From NCBI RefSeq assembly GCF_963678635.1, contig NC_087062.1, positions 65,964,647-66,028,646 on the forward strand: a stretch of DNA of 64,000 bases, read 5' to 3'. The position numbers and the translations under genes are program-made. Source of the DNA: Symsagittifera roscoffensis (Eukaryota; Xenacoelomorpha; Acoela; Convolutidae). How positions within the stretch are numbered: position 1 is the first letter of the stretch; every line of letters starts with the position of its first letter. The notes beneath the pieces are model-generated. The model was given only the letters and a program-made list of their open reading frames with translations, ran no database searches and was not told where the DNA came from. Of the stretch, positions 1-10,466 are shown piece after piece.

Positions 1-999
1 CACCAGCTCGTTAAACTCCGAGCTCTCAACGGACTTGAGTGGGAACTTCATCTTCCTTGGGTATTTTACTTGCTGGCATGCCAGGCATGTATTCACCCAT
101 CTCTCGCAAGCTTTCCGCAATCCTGGCCAATCAAACCTGTGAAGTATTCTCTGTTGCACTTTGTCTATCCCCTGGTGCCCCATCTGATCGTGTGATCTGA
201 ATAACACCTCCGTCTGATACAATTGTGGTAAAATGATGAGGTTGTGCTTGTGTAATATCTTCTCCTCCTCTTTCCTCTTGCATGCCACCACCCCATCAGC
301 TGTGTGATAGAGTAAATCTTTCTTTTCTTTGTAGAACTGGATCAAGATCTTGTAGCTGTCTTCCTCAAGTTCCCCTTTCTCCTTGGACCCCGTCCGGATC
401 CATTTGGAGAGGTTACTTGTCATCTTGTCATTGTTTTGGGCTCGTATCAGGTCCGACAGCCTATATCTCGCTTTGACATGTTCCTTTAGTGCCATGATCT
501 GTCCATTCATTTCCCCAAGGTTGTGGATGTCATCATTCAACTTCACGCATATTATCCTCTTCACGATCTTCATATCATCTTCTGGCACCAGATTTGTTCT
601 GACATTTGAGTTGCATGATAGTTCCCTGAATGGTTTTCTCGATACCGCAATTTCTTCAAGTTCTTCACCTCCTTGTACTTCTTGTTTATCCAAGTTGTAC
701 GTTCCTGAGGAGGGATCTGTTTGTAGCTCCATGTCGCGGTGTCTCATCTTCTCCTCTGCCAGTATCATGCATAGACTATCCTGATCATCGCTGCTCTTTT
801 CCGAATCTTCATCCTATTCTTCACACTCCCCGGACAATTTCTCTTCTCCGGTTTCTTCTTCTTCCGTGGACGTGGACCACTCCCCGGACTCTTGACCTAG
901 TCCCAGGTGTTCAGTTTCTTCCTTAAACGCCACTTTCTTCTTCCTAACCTGAGTCCGCTCAAGTATGTTATCAGGGATTTTGTCAACCAGTGACCGCAC
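1..999 (-). pseudogene. Ty3/gypsy pol, RNase H-integrase linker and integrase zinc domain (copy A, partial)
   Basis: This minus-strand frame is open from about 999 to the window edge apart from one TAG at 814-816. The upstream part is an acidic linker following RNase H. From about 240 to 70 it encodes an integrase N-terminal zinc-binding domain: H-x4-H in SHDQMGHQG followed by C-x2-C in CLAC. The frame leaves the window just before the integrase catalytic core, so the DDE residues cannot be inspected. It lies in a different frame from the RNase H segment at 1101-2111, so a frameshift falls at about 1000-1100. The protein is closely similar in order and motifs to the plus-strand integrase at about 32-33 kb. 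Assignment to Ty3/gypsy is firm; activity is excluded by the breaks upstream. Confidence 0.85.
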
Positions 1000-1100
1000 G
1001 ACTTCTTTACCATCAGTACCGCATGCTCTTGGAGAGTCTGCAATGCCAACTGTCTCACTCCTTCGCAGTATCGTGACTTCCGGTTCCTCCCTACTTTTTC

Positions 1101-2111
1101 CTACTTTTTCACGGGTTTATCATCTGCCAATTTCTCAAGTAATCTCCACAAGTCTTCATCTACCTGAGTATCTCCCGTCTCCACCTGGTTGAGGTCATAA
1201 CCTTTTGCCTTGAGCGTCTCTCTCACGATTTTTGACTTGAGCATTATCTCTATCGGTGTCCCTCGTTTCTTCTTCAAGATTGTTTTCTTTTGGGGCTCTT
1301 CTGGTAATTCGGGATGATCCTCTTTCGGTTTGCCTGACTTGTCTAGCCATCTCGTGAGTGGGAGACTGTCATACGTTTCTTTGTCCATGAAGGAGAAGCC
1401 ATCTTTAATCTCAGGCCTGTCTGCCTCCCTCTGTTCCTGCCTCTCGTAGAACTCCGTCTTCTTACTCAAGCTATCGGCATTCTGATGTTTGTCCCTAGTT
1501 CTATACTCAATTATCATGTTGTACCCATCCAGGCGATCTATCCATCTCCCAATGTAGCTCTGGTCCATCGAGTACGTCTTCAGCCAGCTGAGTGCACTGT
1601 TGTCTACCCGCAGCTTAAACGGTTCACTGCCTAAGTATGCTCTGTATTTCTCGACAAAAGTAACTACCGCAAAAATCTCTAATTTCGGCGCCCCGTACTT
1701 CATTTCTGTGTCACTCAAGACTTTGCTCCCGTATGCTATTGGTCTTAAGACTGTCTTCCCGTTCCATTCTTCTTCTTGATGGAGAATTCCAGAAATCGCG
1801 ACTACCGACGCGTCCGTATCCAACACGTACATCCCTTTTTCCGTTGGCATCCCCAACACCGGTGCCTCGCACAACTCTTTCTTTATTCTCTGGAATGATT
1901 CTTCTGCTGCGTTGTTCCATGTGAACTTCTTGCCTTTGTGTCTCATTAACTGTTGCATCGGGTATACCTTGTCCGCATAGCCCTTGATGAATTCCCTGTA
2001 GTAGTTCGCAAAACCCAGGAAGCTCATCAACTGATGTTCCGTTTTTGGCGATTTCCAAGTTAGAACTGCTTCCACTGCATCTGGATCCGGTCTGATGCCG
2101 TGCCTGTCCAC
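1101..2111 (-). pseudogene. Ty3/gypsy pol, RT thumb and RNase H (copy A)
   Basis: A 336-residue open frame. It begins just after an in-frame TAG that separates it from the RT palm. Residues 1-60 are the RT thumb/connection (SFLGFANYYREFIKGY). RNase H follows: VLDTDASVVAISG carries the first catalytic Asp, GAPKLEIFAVV the Glu, LRVDNSALSW the second Asp, and DKHQNADSLSK the last Asp. This is the self-priming Ty3/gypsy RNase H layout directly after RT. After RNase H comes a charged linker towards integrase. The catalytic residues look intact, but the segment is isolated between a nonsense codon upstream and a frameshift downstream. Confidence 0.88.
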
Positions 2112-2387
2112 CTATCTGCCCAAGTATTTTATCGAATCCTTGAGTATCTCATACTTTGTTGGTTTACACTTTAGCCCCAACATCTTCATACATGCAAACA
2201 CCTCGTCCAGTCGCTCGATATGGTCTTCTAGTGTGGGCGTCGCTATTACCACGTCATCCACATAGCACATTATCAGATTGCCGTACTTCTTTGTCCCACC
2301 TATCAGCGCATGTGCCATCAACCGTTGAAACGTGGCTGTGGCATTGCAAAGACCAAACGGCATCCGTTTCCATTGAAACAGCCCCAA
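2112..2387 (-). pseudogene. Ty3/gypsy reverse transcriptase palm with YVDD (copy A)
   Basis: This segment carries FQWKRMPFGLCNATATFQR and the catalytic motif YVDD (codons at 2253-2264), which are RT motifs B and C. It ends at a TAG (2112-2114) where the related plus-strand element reads through. The preceding RT part lies in another frame, because a frameshift follows the GSAFWQVPLR region. The gene is therefore split into at least three pieces. The family role is RNA- and DNA-templated DNA synthesis during retrotransposition. Confidence 0.85.
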
Positions 2388-3684
2388 CTCGCAAGCAAAC
2401 CCTGTTTTGTCCGTCTTGCTTCCTCAGCGGGACCTGCCAGAACGCCGAACCTAACTTTGAGAGGCTCTCGTCAATCCTAGGTATGGGATAGGCATCCTTC
2501 ACCGTGACGGAGTTCAGATACCGAAAGTCATAGCAAAACCTCATTTGGTCGCCTTTCTTTTTAGCCATCACTACTCCACACGCCCACGGTGACTTGGATG
2601 GTTTTATCATGTCATACTCTAGTAATGTCTCTATTTCTTTCCTACATGCCTCTGATTTGTGGGGGGTCATGCGCCTCGCCCCCTCCCTGTGTGGTACCGC
2701 ATTCTCTTCAAGTTCTATTTCATGCTCAACAAAATTACAACACCCGATGTCTGCCTTATGTCTCGAAAAAACTTCCTCGTTTCGCTCTAGTACGTCCTTG
2801 ATGGCTTCGAGCTGTTTGTCCGTCAACTTGCCCCTTAAGTGTTCGATCTCCGGCAGGACCGGTTTATCACTTTGCATTTCATCTGGTGTGGGCCGTTCCG
2901 GAAAGTTCGAACAGCTCGATAGCCCATCGTCCGTCTCTGACTTAAGTGATTTCACAAGACCTGCTGAACCTTTTACTTTCTTCAATCGTCTCAAGATACA
3001 AATTTTGTCCCTATGACTGGGATAATCAACAACTTCATTTTGTTTTGAATTTTCAGTCATTTCACATCGAGTTTTAACAGGTAAAGCATATCCCAGCTTC
3101 CTCCCCCTCTGTATCGTATTCAACAAGACACTGACGCAGAGACCACTCTTGGTTATTGAGAAGGATCTTCCTAAAACAGCAGCATTTTGACTATTAGGAT
3201 TCGGGACTATGCATACTTGCTTGTTGTCACTTAGTTCATTGTAATTTTTCATTCGCAAGCTTACGATTGCCGCTTCGTTTGCCTTTAGCCTCACCCTCCT
3301 ACTCAAGAATACCGGTGCTTTATTTTCATTCGCTATTATTAAATTTACCGGTTTAATTGCGTACCTCCTATCCGGGTTTCTTATCCTGAACATCGCATTG
3401 TTTAAATCAATTGTTACGTCGAAGTTCCTGATGAAGTCCCTGCCTAAAATGATTTGGTCAGACTCATCTAGGTTTTCTACTACAAGAAAACTCATCCACA
3501 GATTGCGTTCCCCCAGATTTAGGGCTATTATTGGTGTTCTGCCTAGCACCCGCAGCGCCCCTTTGTTAGCAGCTGACAACCGTATTCTCGAGTCTATCAA
3601 GTCATCTTTGTTGAAGCCCTTTCGCTCCCAAGTTTCGATTGGTTTTACACTCAAGACCGCACCAGTATCGAGTAACCCACGCAA
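2254..3684 (-). pseudogene. Ty3/gypsy protease and N-terminal reverse transcriptase (copy A)
   Basis: A 476-residue frame starting inside the protease. The aspartic protease active site LLDTGAVLSV (DTG at 3661-3669) is intact, and the flap and second half follow (ILGRDF). A linker leads to the RT fingers (AVPHREGARRMTP, SPWACGVVMAKKKG, MRFCYDFRYLN, DAYPIPRIDESLSKLG). Compared with the plus-strand element, 33 bases are missing between LSKLG and GSAFWQV. That is an in-frame loss of 11 residues that removes RT motif A and its catalytic Asp. A frameshift follows immediately, so the last 70 or so residues are out-of-frame translation. The left breakpoint of the tandem duplication (3025) lies inside this gene. 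Confidence 0.88.
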
Positions 3685-4042
3685 GTGAGTCTTCTATCTT
3701 GCCACTTATGTCCAGCACATGTGCTGATACATCTGCCTCTGTCCCAATGTGCATTGCATCTTCCTCCAGCATGGCACATTGTCCAATCGATCTCACCTTT
3801 AATTCTTCTCTTCCCACGTAGATCTGTCCCACTAGATCTTCATCACATGTTATCATTGTTTTCGTGTAGATGTTTAACCCATCTATATTCAACATCACCT
3901 CATGTGGACCATAAGCTTCTGTATATCTGTTGTCCACACGGATCGACTTGCTGCCACCTCTCGTGAGTAGCGCCCTCAAGGCTCTAGATGTCATCTGTGG
4001 ACTTATCGCACTCAAGTAGTCTGCGTATACGTCAATGTGCAT
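3602..4042 (-). pseudogene. gag-pol junction and protease N-terminus (copy A)
   Basis: Open frame of 146 residues beginning MHIDVYADYLSAISPQ. The first 120 residues are the conserved region leading into the protease. The last 25 or so (after DISGKIEDS) are out of frame, because a one-base shift separates it from the DTG-containing frame at 3684. The boundary to gag upstream (stop at 4066) also involves a one-base difference from the plus-strand element, which reads straight through. Both shifts occur identically in copies B and C, so they predate the tandem duplication. Confidence 0.75.
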
Positions 4043-4065
4043 TACTGTCTGGTCGCTGGGTTCGC

Positions 4066-5157
4066 TTAAGTTCTGGTCACTTCATGTCCACCTACAGTGA
4101 TTATCGACATTATCCTGGCTCCGATTTTCGTTATGCCAAATGGCTTTCCTGTCACCATTTTCAGAGTATTGCAATTTCCACTTTTTGTCGACCCTGCTAC
4201 AGCTTCTGGCACTGGCACCGAGCAACTTAGCGTCTGATTCAATCTCTGTCTGTCGATTTCTTGATTCAACCTTTGCTCTATTTTCTTCGTTGCTAGGTCC
4301 TGTTTCACCTTGTTGATCGCCTCTGACGCCGCTTTCTCATAATTTATTTCTAGGGCGTTCTTGGCCGTGGCCTCTATCGCATTGTTAGCCTGCGTTACCG
4401 CCTTCACTGTCTCCGTTGGCAGTTCCTTACTCGGTGCTTCTAAGTTTTTTGCTTCAAACTCGGTTTGTCTGTTTCGCTGATTCTGCACCGCCGCTAATGC
4501 CAATTTATGTTTGGGGTGACTCTGGTTCTTGACCGCCTCCCAAAACAAATGACAATCCATCCTAAAGTGCCCCTCCTGATTGCAGAAGAAGCATCTTGCA
4601 CCTATCCTAATGATTAAGCCACAATAGTACTCGTGTTCTTCCATCTGGCTCATGTCCTCCTCATGTGGTGCGTACCCCAGACTCTTCATGCCCTGCTTGT
4701 ATGTCGTGCAATCTGCCACGTGATGATCAGCTGACCCGCAGTTCGCGCACGATCTACGTTTGTCCATGTCATCTCTAGGCTTGTACCATGACGACCTTTG
4801 TGGTTGGCTCCCCCCTTGCATATTCCTGTTATCTGAATATGAGTAATTCTTGGGCTTCATTAGCATGTACTCTCTCGACTTCTGTCTCATCTCTTCTGGA
4901 GTCGGTGCACTGTCTTTCGACAAAGTATAGTATTGTGCTAAAATTTTTCTCAAGTCATCACTCTTTACCCCATCAATGAACTTTGAGGCGATGCTAAAGT
5001 CTCTTCTATTAGTGGAGTCTTCCGGGTCACTTCTTCGTCTCAAGCTCTCAAGATCATCTAGGAACCTGTCTATCGATTCATCGTCCCTTTGCCTTCTCTT
5101 TTCAAATCGCATCATCGCTTGATGACCCTTCATGCCTGACCCGAATCGATTCAACAT
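4066..5157 (-). pseudogene. gag, C-terminal half with two CCHC zinc knuckles (copy A)
   Basis: 363-residue frame. The N-terminal 130 residues are the end of a retrotransposon capsid-like domain (MLNRFGSGMKGHQAMMRF, DESIDRFLDDLESLRRRS). Two CX2CX4HX4C nucleocapsid knuckles follow: CANCGSADHHVADC (about 4690-4760) and CFFCNQEGHFRMDC (about 4550-4600). After them comes a Lys/Glu/Ala-rich helical region. The knuckles bind element RNA for packaging in this protein family. It starts after a one-base deletion at about 5157-5170 that shifts the frame relative to copies B and C. Confidence 0.88.
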
Positions 5158-6642
5158 TATCTCGTGATTTTATCCGCAGTGTCGCGTTCCTCTTCTTTCT
5201 TCGCAACCACGCATTTCAATGCCGTGCCTTCCAAGTTGCTGAGTATCGCTGTGCATGCTTGCCTCTCAGCGTTCAAGTTGTCTTGTTCCAAGTGCAACCT
5301 CATGACTTCTACCCAAGTGTCAATGCATCCATCTGAACCATCTTTGAATTCTTTCGGTTTTTTGAAAGTTTTTCTGGATTTGTTGCTTCCTCTGTCACTC
5401 GAGTCGGTGTTCCTCGTGGCGAAGGCTTCTAGTGTCCTGTTCATCATTTCCGAGGTGCTTGCCCACGTCATGACATCCGGTCCCACGTTGTTGTGAGTCG
5501 TGGAGTCCCCTGGGCCACTCGTTGTGTTTGCTGTTCCACTTTTCATAATCGCTTTGCCCCCCCCCCCCCGGTGCTGTACTCGCGGCATCCCGGGGTAATG
5601 GTAACGGTGTTGACTGCCGCTTGTTCCGTTGTGGTTCCACGAAGTCAACTCTATTGCCTTGCGTTCGCTCCGCTGCCGGATTATCCTGTGACGTAGAGTT
5701 CCTCAAGATGGCGTCTAGTTTTGCCGGTATTGCACATGAACTCTCAGCCTGGTCCCTTTTCATTGTGTCTATTCTCGTTTCCAAGTTCCCCAACTGGCTA
5801 TTCACTGCGTCATATCGTTGCTTCATTTCTTGCATGTCTTTTTTGATGTTCTTGTCTCGCTCTCCATCAGTGGTATCTACCTTGTCCGACATCTGCTGAA
5901 GCTTTTCCTCTGTCGCTTTCGCTCGATTGAAATAGCTGTCCAGGTACTCATGTTTGTTGTATCTTAATTCTTTCTTTATCACATCTCTATCCTCCTCGCT
6001 GTGCTTTAGTCTCTTGTCGATCTGATCTAGCTTCGCCATCAGATCGCCCAGATCGAGAGACATTGTTTCATGGTCAGATTTTGCCCTGTTGTTGGCTGCT
6101 ACTCCCAGTCTAATCTGGTCTTCGTTTTGGTCGGTGTCTGTCGTTTTCGTGGAAACTGTTCCGAATGTTTTGCCTTTCTCGGTCTTTGGTTCCCCCGTCA
6201 CTATGTCTCTTGGTTTCATCCCGACCATCATTGCCAACCTTTTAGTAAATGACGTCCTTTTTGCTTGAGACTCGTCCTTTACCGTTTCTGGCGTGTTGCC
6301 CGTTGTGTCTTCCACAGTGTCTATCGGCGAGAACTCCATGGACTTTGGATTTGGTTCTTCTGCATTCGGCATCGGTGTTGACTCCGTCGTCTTCTTCTCT
6401 ACCTCATCCACACTCTGGTCTGGTGTCTCTAGGTCAATCTCGATGGCGGGTTCTGCTTGTTTCCCTTCCATGCCCTCTTTTGTTTTGATCTCTGTATTAC
6501 TCCTCGTGTTGACCATGCTATCTGAAAAGTTCTTCCTTGTTACTTTTGAGCCCGTTGATGTCGTTTTACGTAGCGACGAGTTATATTTTGTCTTTGATTC
6601 TGTAGATCTTTTTTCAGCCACTGGTACCCTGCTCCGTCTCAT
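5157..6642 (-). pseudogene. gag, N-terminal half, frame broken at a C13/G13 tract (copy A)
   Basis: The frame from the ATG at 6640-6642 (MRRSRVPVAEKRS) encodes about 360 residues of basic then acidic, coiled-coil-prone sequence (MSLDLGDLMAKLDQIDKRL). It reaches a run of 13 C on the plus strand (5557-5569) and goes out of frame, ending at 5395. The correct downstream frame runs from about 5550 to 5157 and holds the start of the capsid-like region (FKKPKEFKDGSDGCIDTW). Copy C has nine C at the same place and is in frame. In copy A the later one-base deletion near 5157 returns translation to the original frame. Confidence 0.85.
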
Positions 6643-6954
6643 GATTTCTATTTACAATTGATTCTATTTACAATATTGGTATTTACAAAATCCCATTCTA
6701 AAAAAATGATAATCATAAAAAATTTTGCTAATAAAAAGAAAAACTACTTTACTGTTCCTTCTAAGATTTTGTTAAAAATCGATTAATTCGTGATTCTAAC
6801 ACTATCGTGTTCCAACTAGTCCTATTGCTTTTGATTCAATTAATTCGACCTGTCTCAAGACCCTTTAGTACCGTCTCCCCACTTCTTCGTGCTGTCCCAA
6901 GCTTTCTCTCTACTATCCCAAGACTATTCAGTGCTGTCCCCGTACTTCTTGTTG

Positions 6955-7510
6955 GTGTCCCAAGACCACTGTCCCAAGACTACTGTCCCAAGACTACTGT
7001 CACAAGACTACTGTCCCAAGACTAGTGTCCCAAGACCACTGTCCCAAGACTACTGTCCCAAGACCCTTGCCCTAAGAGTACTGTCCCAAGACTACTGTCC
7101 CAAGACTACTGTCCCAAGACTACTGTCCCAAGACTAGTGTCCCAAGACTACTGTCCCAAGACTACTGTCCCAAGACTACTGTCCCAATACTAGTGTCCCA
7201 AGACTACTGTCCCAAGACTACTGTCCCAAGACTACTGTCCCAAGACTAGTGTCCCAAGACTATTGTCCCAAGACCACTGTCCCAGGACCACTGTCCCAAG
7301 ACTACTGTCCCAAGACTAGTGTCCCAAGACTATTGTCCCAAGATCACTGTCCCAAGACCACTGTCCCAAGACCACTGTCCCAAGACCACTGTCCCAAGAC
7401 CACTCTCCCAAGACCACTGTCCCAAGACCACTGTCCCAAGACCACTGTCCCACGACCACTGTCCCAAGACTACTGTCCCAAGGCTACTGTCCCAAGACCA
7501 GTGTCCCAAG
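6955..7510. repeat. 14-bp tandem array, copy A
   Basis: About 40 units of CTGTCCCAAGACTA and one-base variants (ending CTA, CCA, or starting GTG) in 556 bp. The element-sense strand reads TAGTCTTGGGACAG. The left half is mostly ...GACTA units and the right half mostly ...GACCA units. Open frames across it on both strands are a by-product of a repeat lacking stops, not protein genes. Confidence 0.95.
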
Positions 7511-8411
7511 ACTGTGTCGTACCAAGACTGCTCTGGCCCAAGACTGTCCCAAGACTGTACTGCTCCAAGACCGTCCCCAGACTGCAATGTATCAAGACTT
7601 CTTCGGTACTGTCCCAATACTTGTCACCAAGTGTCTGGATAGTAGGATCTCTTCTTCTTCGTTGTGGGGGGGGGGGGGGACTCTTGAACCACTGTACCGT
7701 GTACCACCACTTGAGCTCTGGTAAAAATTTTCCCAAAGTCCCTATCTTAATGGCCAAAATACAAACACTGACCCCCCCTGTATTTATCTCCCTTTCGTTG
7801 TTGCAGGCTTTTTGAAACCCCAACTTCTTCGCAGGTATCTTTTGATCACCTGTTCGTTCAAATACCAACAACAAATTCTCACCAAAACGTAAAAATTTAA
7901 ACAAGAAAAATTGCAAAAATCAGAGAGATGAACCCACCTGAAATTCAATGCTGACAGATATCAACCTTTGTCCGAAAAAATGTCTGGTACCCGATTGCCA
8001 CGCGTTTTCCTCCCCTCTGCTAGCGATCTTATGAGGTATCACAAAAACTGTCTATGTCCGTTCCCCCTACCGATCCGACCAGGGTACCTACCTTAACTCG
8101 ATGTTAAATTTGGATACCCGCTTCTTATAATCAACGCGTGTAAGTATCTAATGTAACTAAATCGACGATGCCGAACAATTAGTTACTCCAATGTGTCCCC
8201 CCTTTTTACACTTTACAACCACCAACCTTTAACCTAACCAGCCCCCCTGCTAACCTCCCCCCTCTTTAGCCCCCCTCTTAAGCCGAAAAATCCCTTAAGC
8301 GCCGGGTGCTAAACCTCTCGGGAGAAAACCGTAGACCTGTTTCCAGGCCTGCTAGTGTGAAAACTTCCTCAAAACAATGGGGCTCCGTTTATCCAATTTT
8401 ACAATTATTTC

Positions 8412-8645
8412 CTATAATGTAATGTGGAGTTTAACGATACCCGTTTGTCCAACTTGAGAATACCCCTGTGCGTCCTCCTCTTGTTGTAGCGATCCCTTGC
8501 TGAATGTCTCCTTGACGTACACTGCACTTGACACCAGCACCACCTTCCCCCTTGGCTGGTCACCTCTTCCAGTCAAGTCTCCCAGCGGTTCAGCGCAGTC
8601 CTTGTGAACCACTTTCCCACTCGGCTGGTCACCTCTTCCAGTCAA
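8412..8645 (-). pseudogene. Leader ORF with 23-residue internal repeat (copy A, 5' end altered)
   Basis: 77-residue frame, shorter than the 104-residue versions in copies B and C because copy A lost 8 bp near its start. It contains two copies of a 23-codon repeat (GDLTGRGDQP...GKVV) spaced 69 bp. I do not recognise a function. A repeat period divisible by three suggests the frame was once translated, but no homologue is known to me. Confidence 0.4.
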
Positions 8646-8722
8646 GTCTCCTAGTGGTCCAGCTAGGTTGCAAGCTATCTGAAAACATTTAACAACGCCC
8701 CCACTTGGGCACCTTACTGAGT

Positions 8723-9397
8723 TTAGATTGCTAGATTATCAACAACTTCATTTTGTTTTGAATTTTCAGTCATTTCACATCGAGTTTTAACAGGTAAAGC
8801 ATATCCCAGCTTCCTCCCCCTCTGTATCGTATTCAACAAGACACTGACGCAGAGACCACTCTTGGTTATTGAGAAGGATCTTCCTAAAACAGCAGCATTT
8901 TGACTATTAGGATTCGGGACTATGCATACTTGCTTGGTGTCACTTAGTTCATTGTAATTTTTCATTCGCAAGCTTACGATTGCCGCTTCGTTCGCCTTTA
9001 GCCTCACCCTCCTACTCAAGAATACCGGTGCTTTATTTTCATTCGCTATTATTAAATTTACCGGTTTAATTGCGTACCTCCTATCCGGGTTTCTTATCCT
9101 GAACATCGCATTGTTTAAATCAATTGTTACGTCGAAGTTCCTATTGAAGTCCCTGCCTAAAATGATTTGGTCAGACTCATCTAGGTTTTCTACTACAAGA
9201 AAACTCATCCACAGATTGCGTTCCCCCAGATTTAGGGCTATTATTGGTGTTCTGCCTAGCACCCGCAGCGCCCCTTTGTTAGCAGCTGACAACCGTATTC
9301 TCGAGTCTATCAAGTCATCTTTGTTGAAGCCCATTCGCTCCCAAGTTTCGATTGGTTTTACACTCAAGACCGCACCAGTATCGAGTAACCCACGCAA
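8723..9397 (-). pseudogene. Protease stub of pol (copy B)
   Basis: 224-residue frame with the intact aspartic protease motif LLDTGAVLSV (DTG at 9374-9382). It is truncated by the tandem junction at 8737, after which six foreign residues lead to a stop. Everything downstream in pol is absent. The sequence differs from copy A by only a few residues (for example Asn for Ile in GRDFNRNFD). It could not make a functional pol. Confidence 0.85.
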
Positions 9398-9755
9398 GTG
9401 AGTCTTCTATCTTGCCACTTATGTCCAGCACATGTGCTGATACATCTGCCTCTGTCCCAATGTGCATTGCATCTTCCTCCAGCATGGCACAGTGTCCAAT
9501 CGATCTCACCTTTAATTCTTCTCTTCCCACGTAGATCTGTCCCACTAGATCTTCATCACATGTTATCATTGTTTTCGTGTAGATGTTTAACCCATCTATA
9601 TTCAACATCACCTCATGTGGACCATAAGCTTCTGTATATCTGTTGTCCACACGGATCGACTTGCTGCCACCTCTCGTGAGTAGCGCCCTCAAGGCTCTAG
9701 ATGTCATCTGTGGACTTATCGCACTCAAGTAGTCTGCGTATACGTCAATGTGCAT
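9315..9755 (-). pseudogene. gag-pol junction and protease N-terminus (copy B)
   Basis: Nearly identical to the copy A segment at 3602-4042 and carries the same one-base shift before the DTG motif and the same offset from gag. This shows the lesions were inherited through the duplication. Confidence 0.75.
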
Positions 9756-9778
9756 TACTGTCTGGTCGCTGGGTTCGC

Positions 9779-10432
9779 TTAAGTTCTGGTCACTTCATGT
9801 CCACCTACAGTGATTATCGACATTATCCTGGCTCCGATTTTCGTTATGCCAAATGGCTTTCCTGTCACCATTTTCAGAGTATTGCAATTTCCACTTTTTG
9901 TCGACCCTGCTACAGCTTCTGGCACTGGCACCGAGCAACTTAGCGTCTGATTCAATCTCTGTCTGTCGATTTCTTGATTCAACCTTTGCTCTATTTTCTT
10001 CGTTGCTAGGTCCTGTTTCACCTTGTTGATCGCCTCTGACGCCGCTTTCTCATAATTTATCTCTAGGGCGTTCTTGGCCGTGGCCTCTATCGCATTGTTA
10101 GCCTGCGTTACCGCCTTCACTGTCTCCGTTGGCAGTTCCTTACTCGGTGCTTCTAAGTTTTTTGCTTCAAACTCGGTTTGTCTGTTTCGCTGATTCTGCA
10201 CCGCCGCTAATGCCAATTTATGTTTCGGGTGACTCTGGTTCTTGACCGCCTCCCAAAACAAAGGACAATCCATCCTAAAGTGCCCCTCCTGATTGCAGAA
10301 GAAGCATCTTGCACCTATCCTGATGATAAAGCCACAATAGTACTCGTGTTCTTCCATCTGGCTCATGTCCTCCTCATGTGGTGCGTACCCCAGACTCTTC
10401 ATGCCCTGCTTGTATGTCGTGCAATCTGCCAC
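9779..10432 (-). pseudogene. gag C-terminal part, second zinc knuckle (copy B)
   Basis: 217-residue frame starting within the first knuckle region because a 26-bp deletion at about 10470 shifts the frame just upstream. The second knuckle CFFCNQEGHFRMDC is intact. The rest is the Lys/Glu/Ala-rich C-terminal region ending GGHEVTRT. The deleted segment lies between cgatctac and gaccatgacg and would have encoded the residues just before the first knuckle. Confidence 0.85.
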
Positions 10433-10466
10433 GTGATGATCAGCTGACCCGCAGTTCGCGCACGAT

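Larger units (their letters stand above)
3025..8737 (-). repeat. Tandem unit A (5.71 kb)
   Basis: First of three head-to-tail units. The left limit (3025) lies in pol between protease and RT, and the right limit (8737) is the junction ...gctagatt|atcaac.... In order along the minus strand it holds leader, gag and protease stub. Unit A continues leftward into the rest of pol; B and C do not. It lacks an 8-bp gtcactgg segment near 8720 that copies B and C have. Confidence 0.9.
6643..8737 (-). other. 5' leader of element copy A
   Basis: About 2.1 kb between the gag ATG and the tandem junction. From gag outward it holds a 300-bp AT-rich stretch with no coding signal, the 14-bp array, and a G14 tract (7666-7679). 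A non-coding C-rich stretch follows (7680-8400), then a small ORF near 8412-8645. Homologous leader sequence occurs in units B and C and, diverged, at 63322-64000, so this is a conserved 5' region of the family, probably LTR plus untranslated leader. I could not place exact LTR ends. Confidence 0.6.

Noticed and set aside
6955-7510. CRISPR array suggested by regular short repeats
   Set aside because: Units are 14 bp, directly abutting with no spacers, and the context is an animal retroelement.
6889-7815. Long plus-strand frames encoding a repeated SQDYCPKTTVPRP peptide (also at 12.5-13.4 kb and 18.2-19.3 kb), with antisense equivalents
   Set aside because: They are produced by a 14-bp repeat that lacks stops in some frames. 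The same stretch is open on both strands and array length varies freely between copies.
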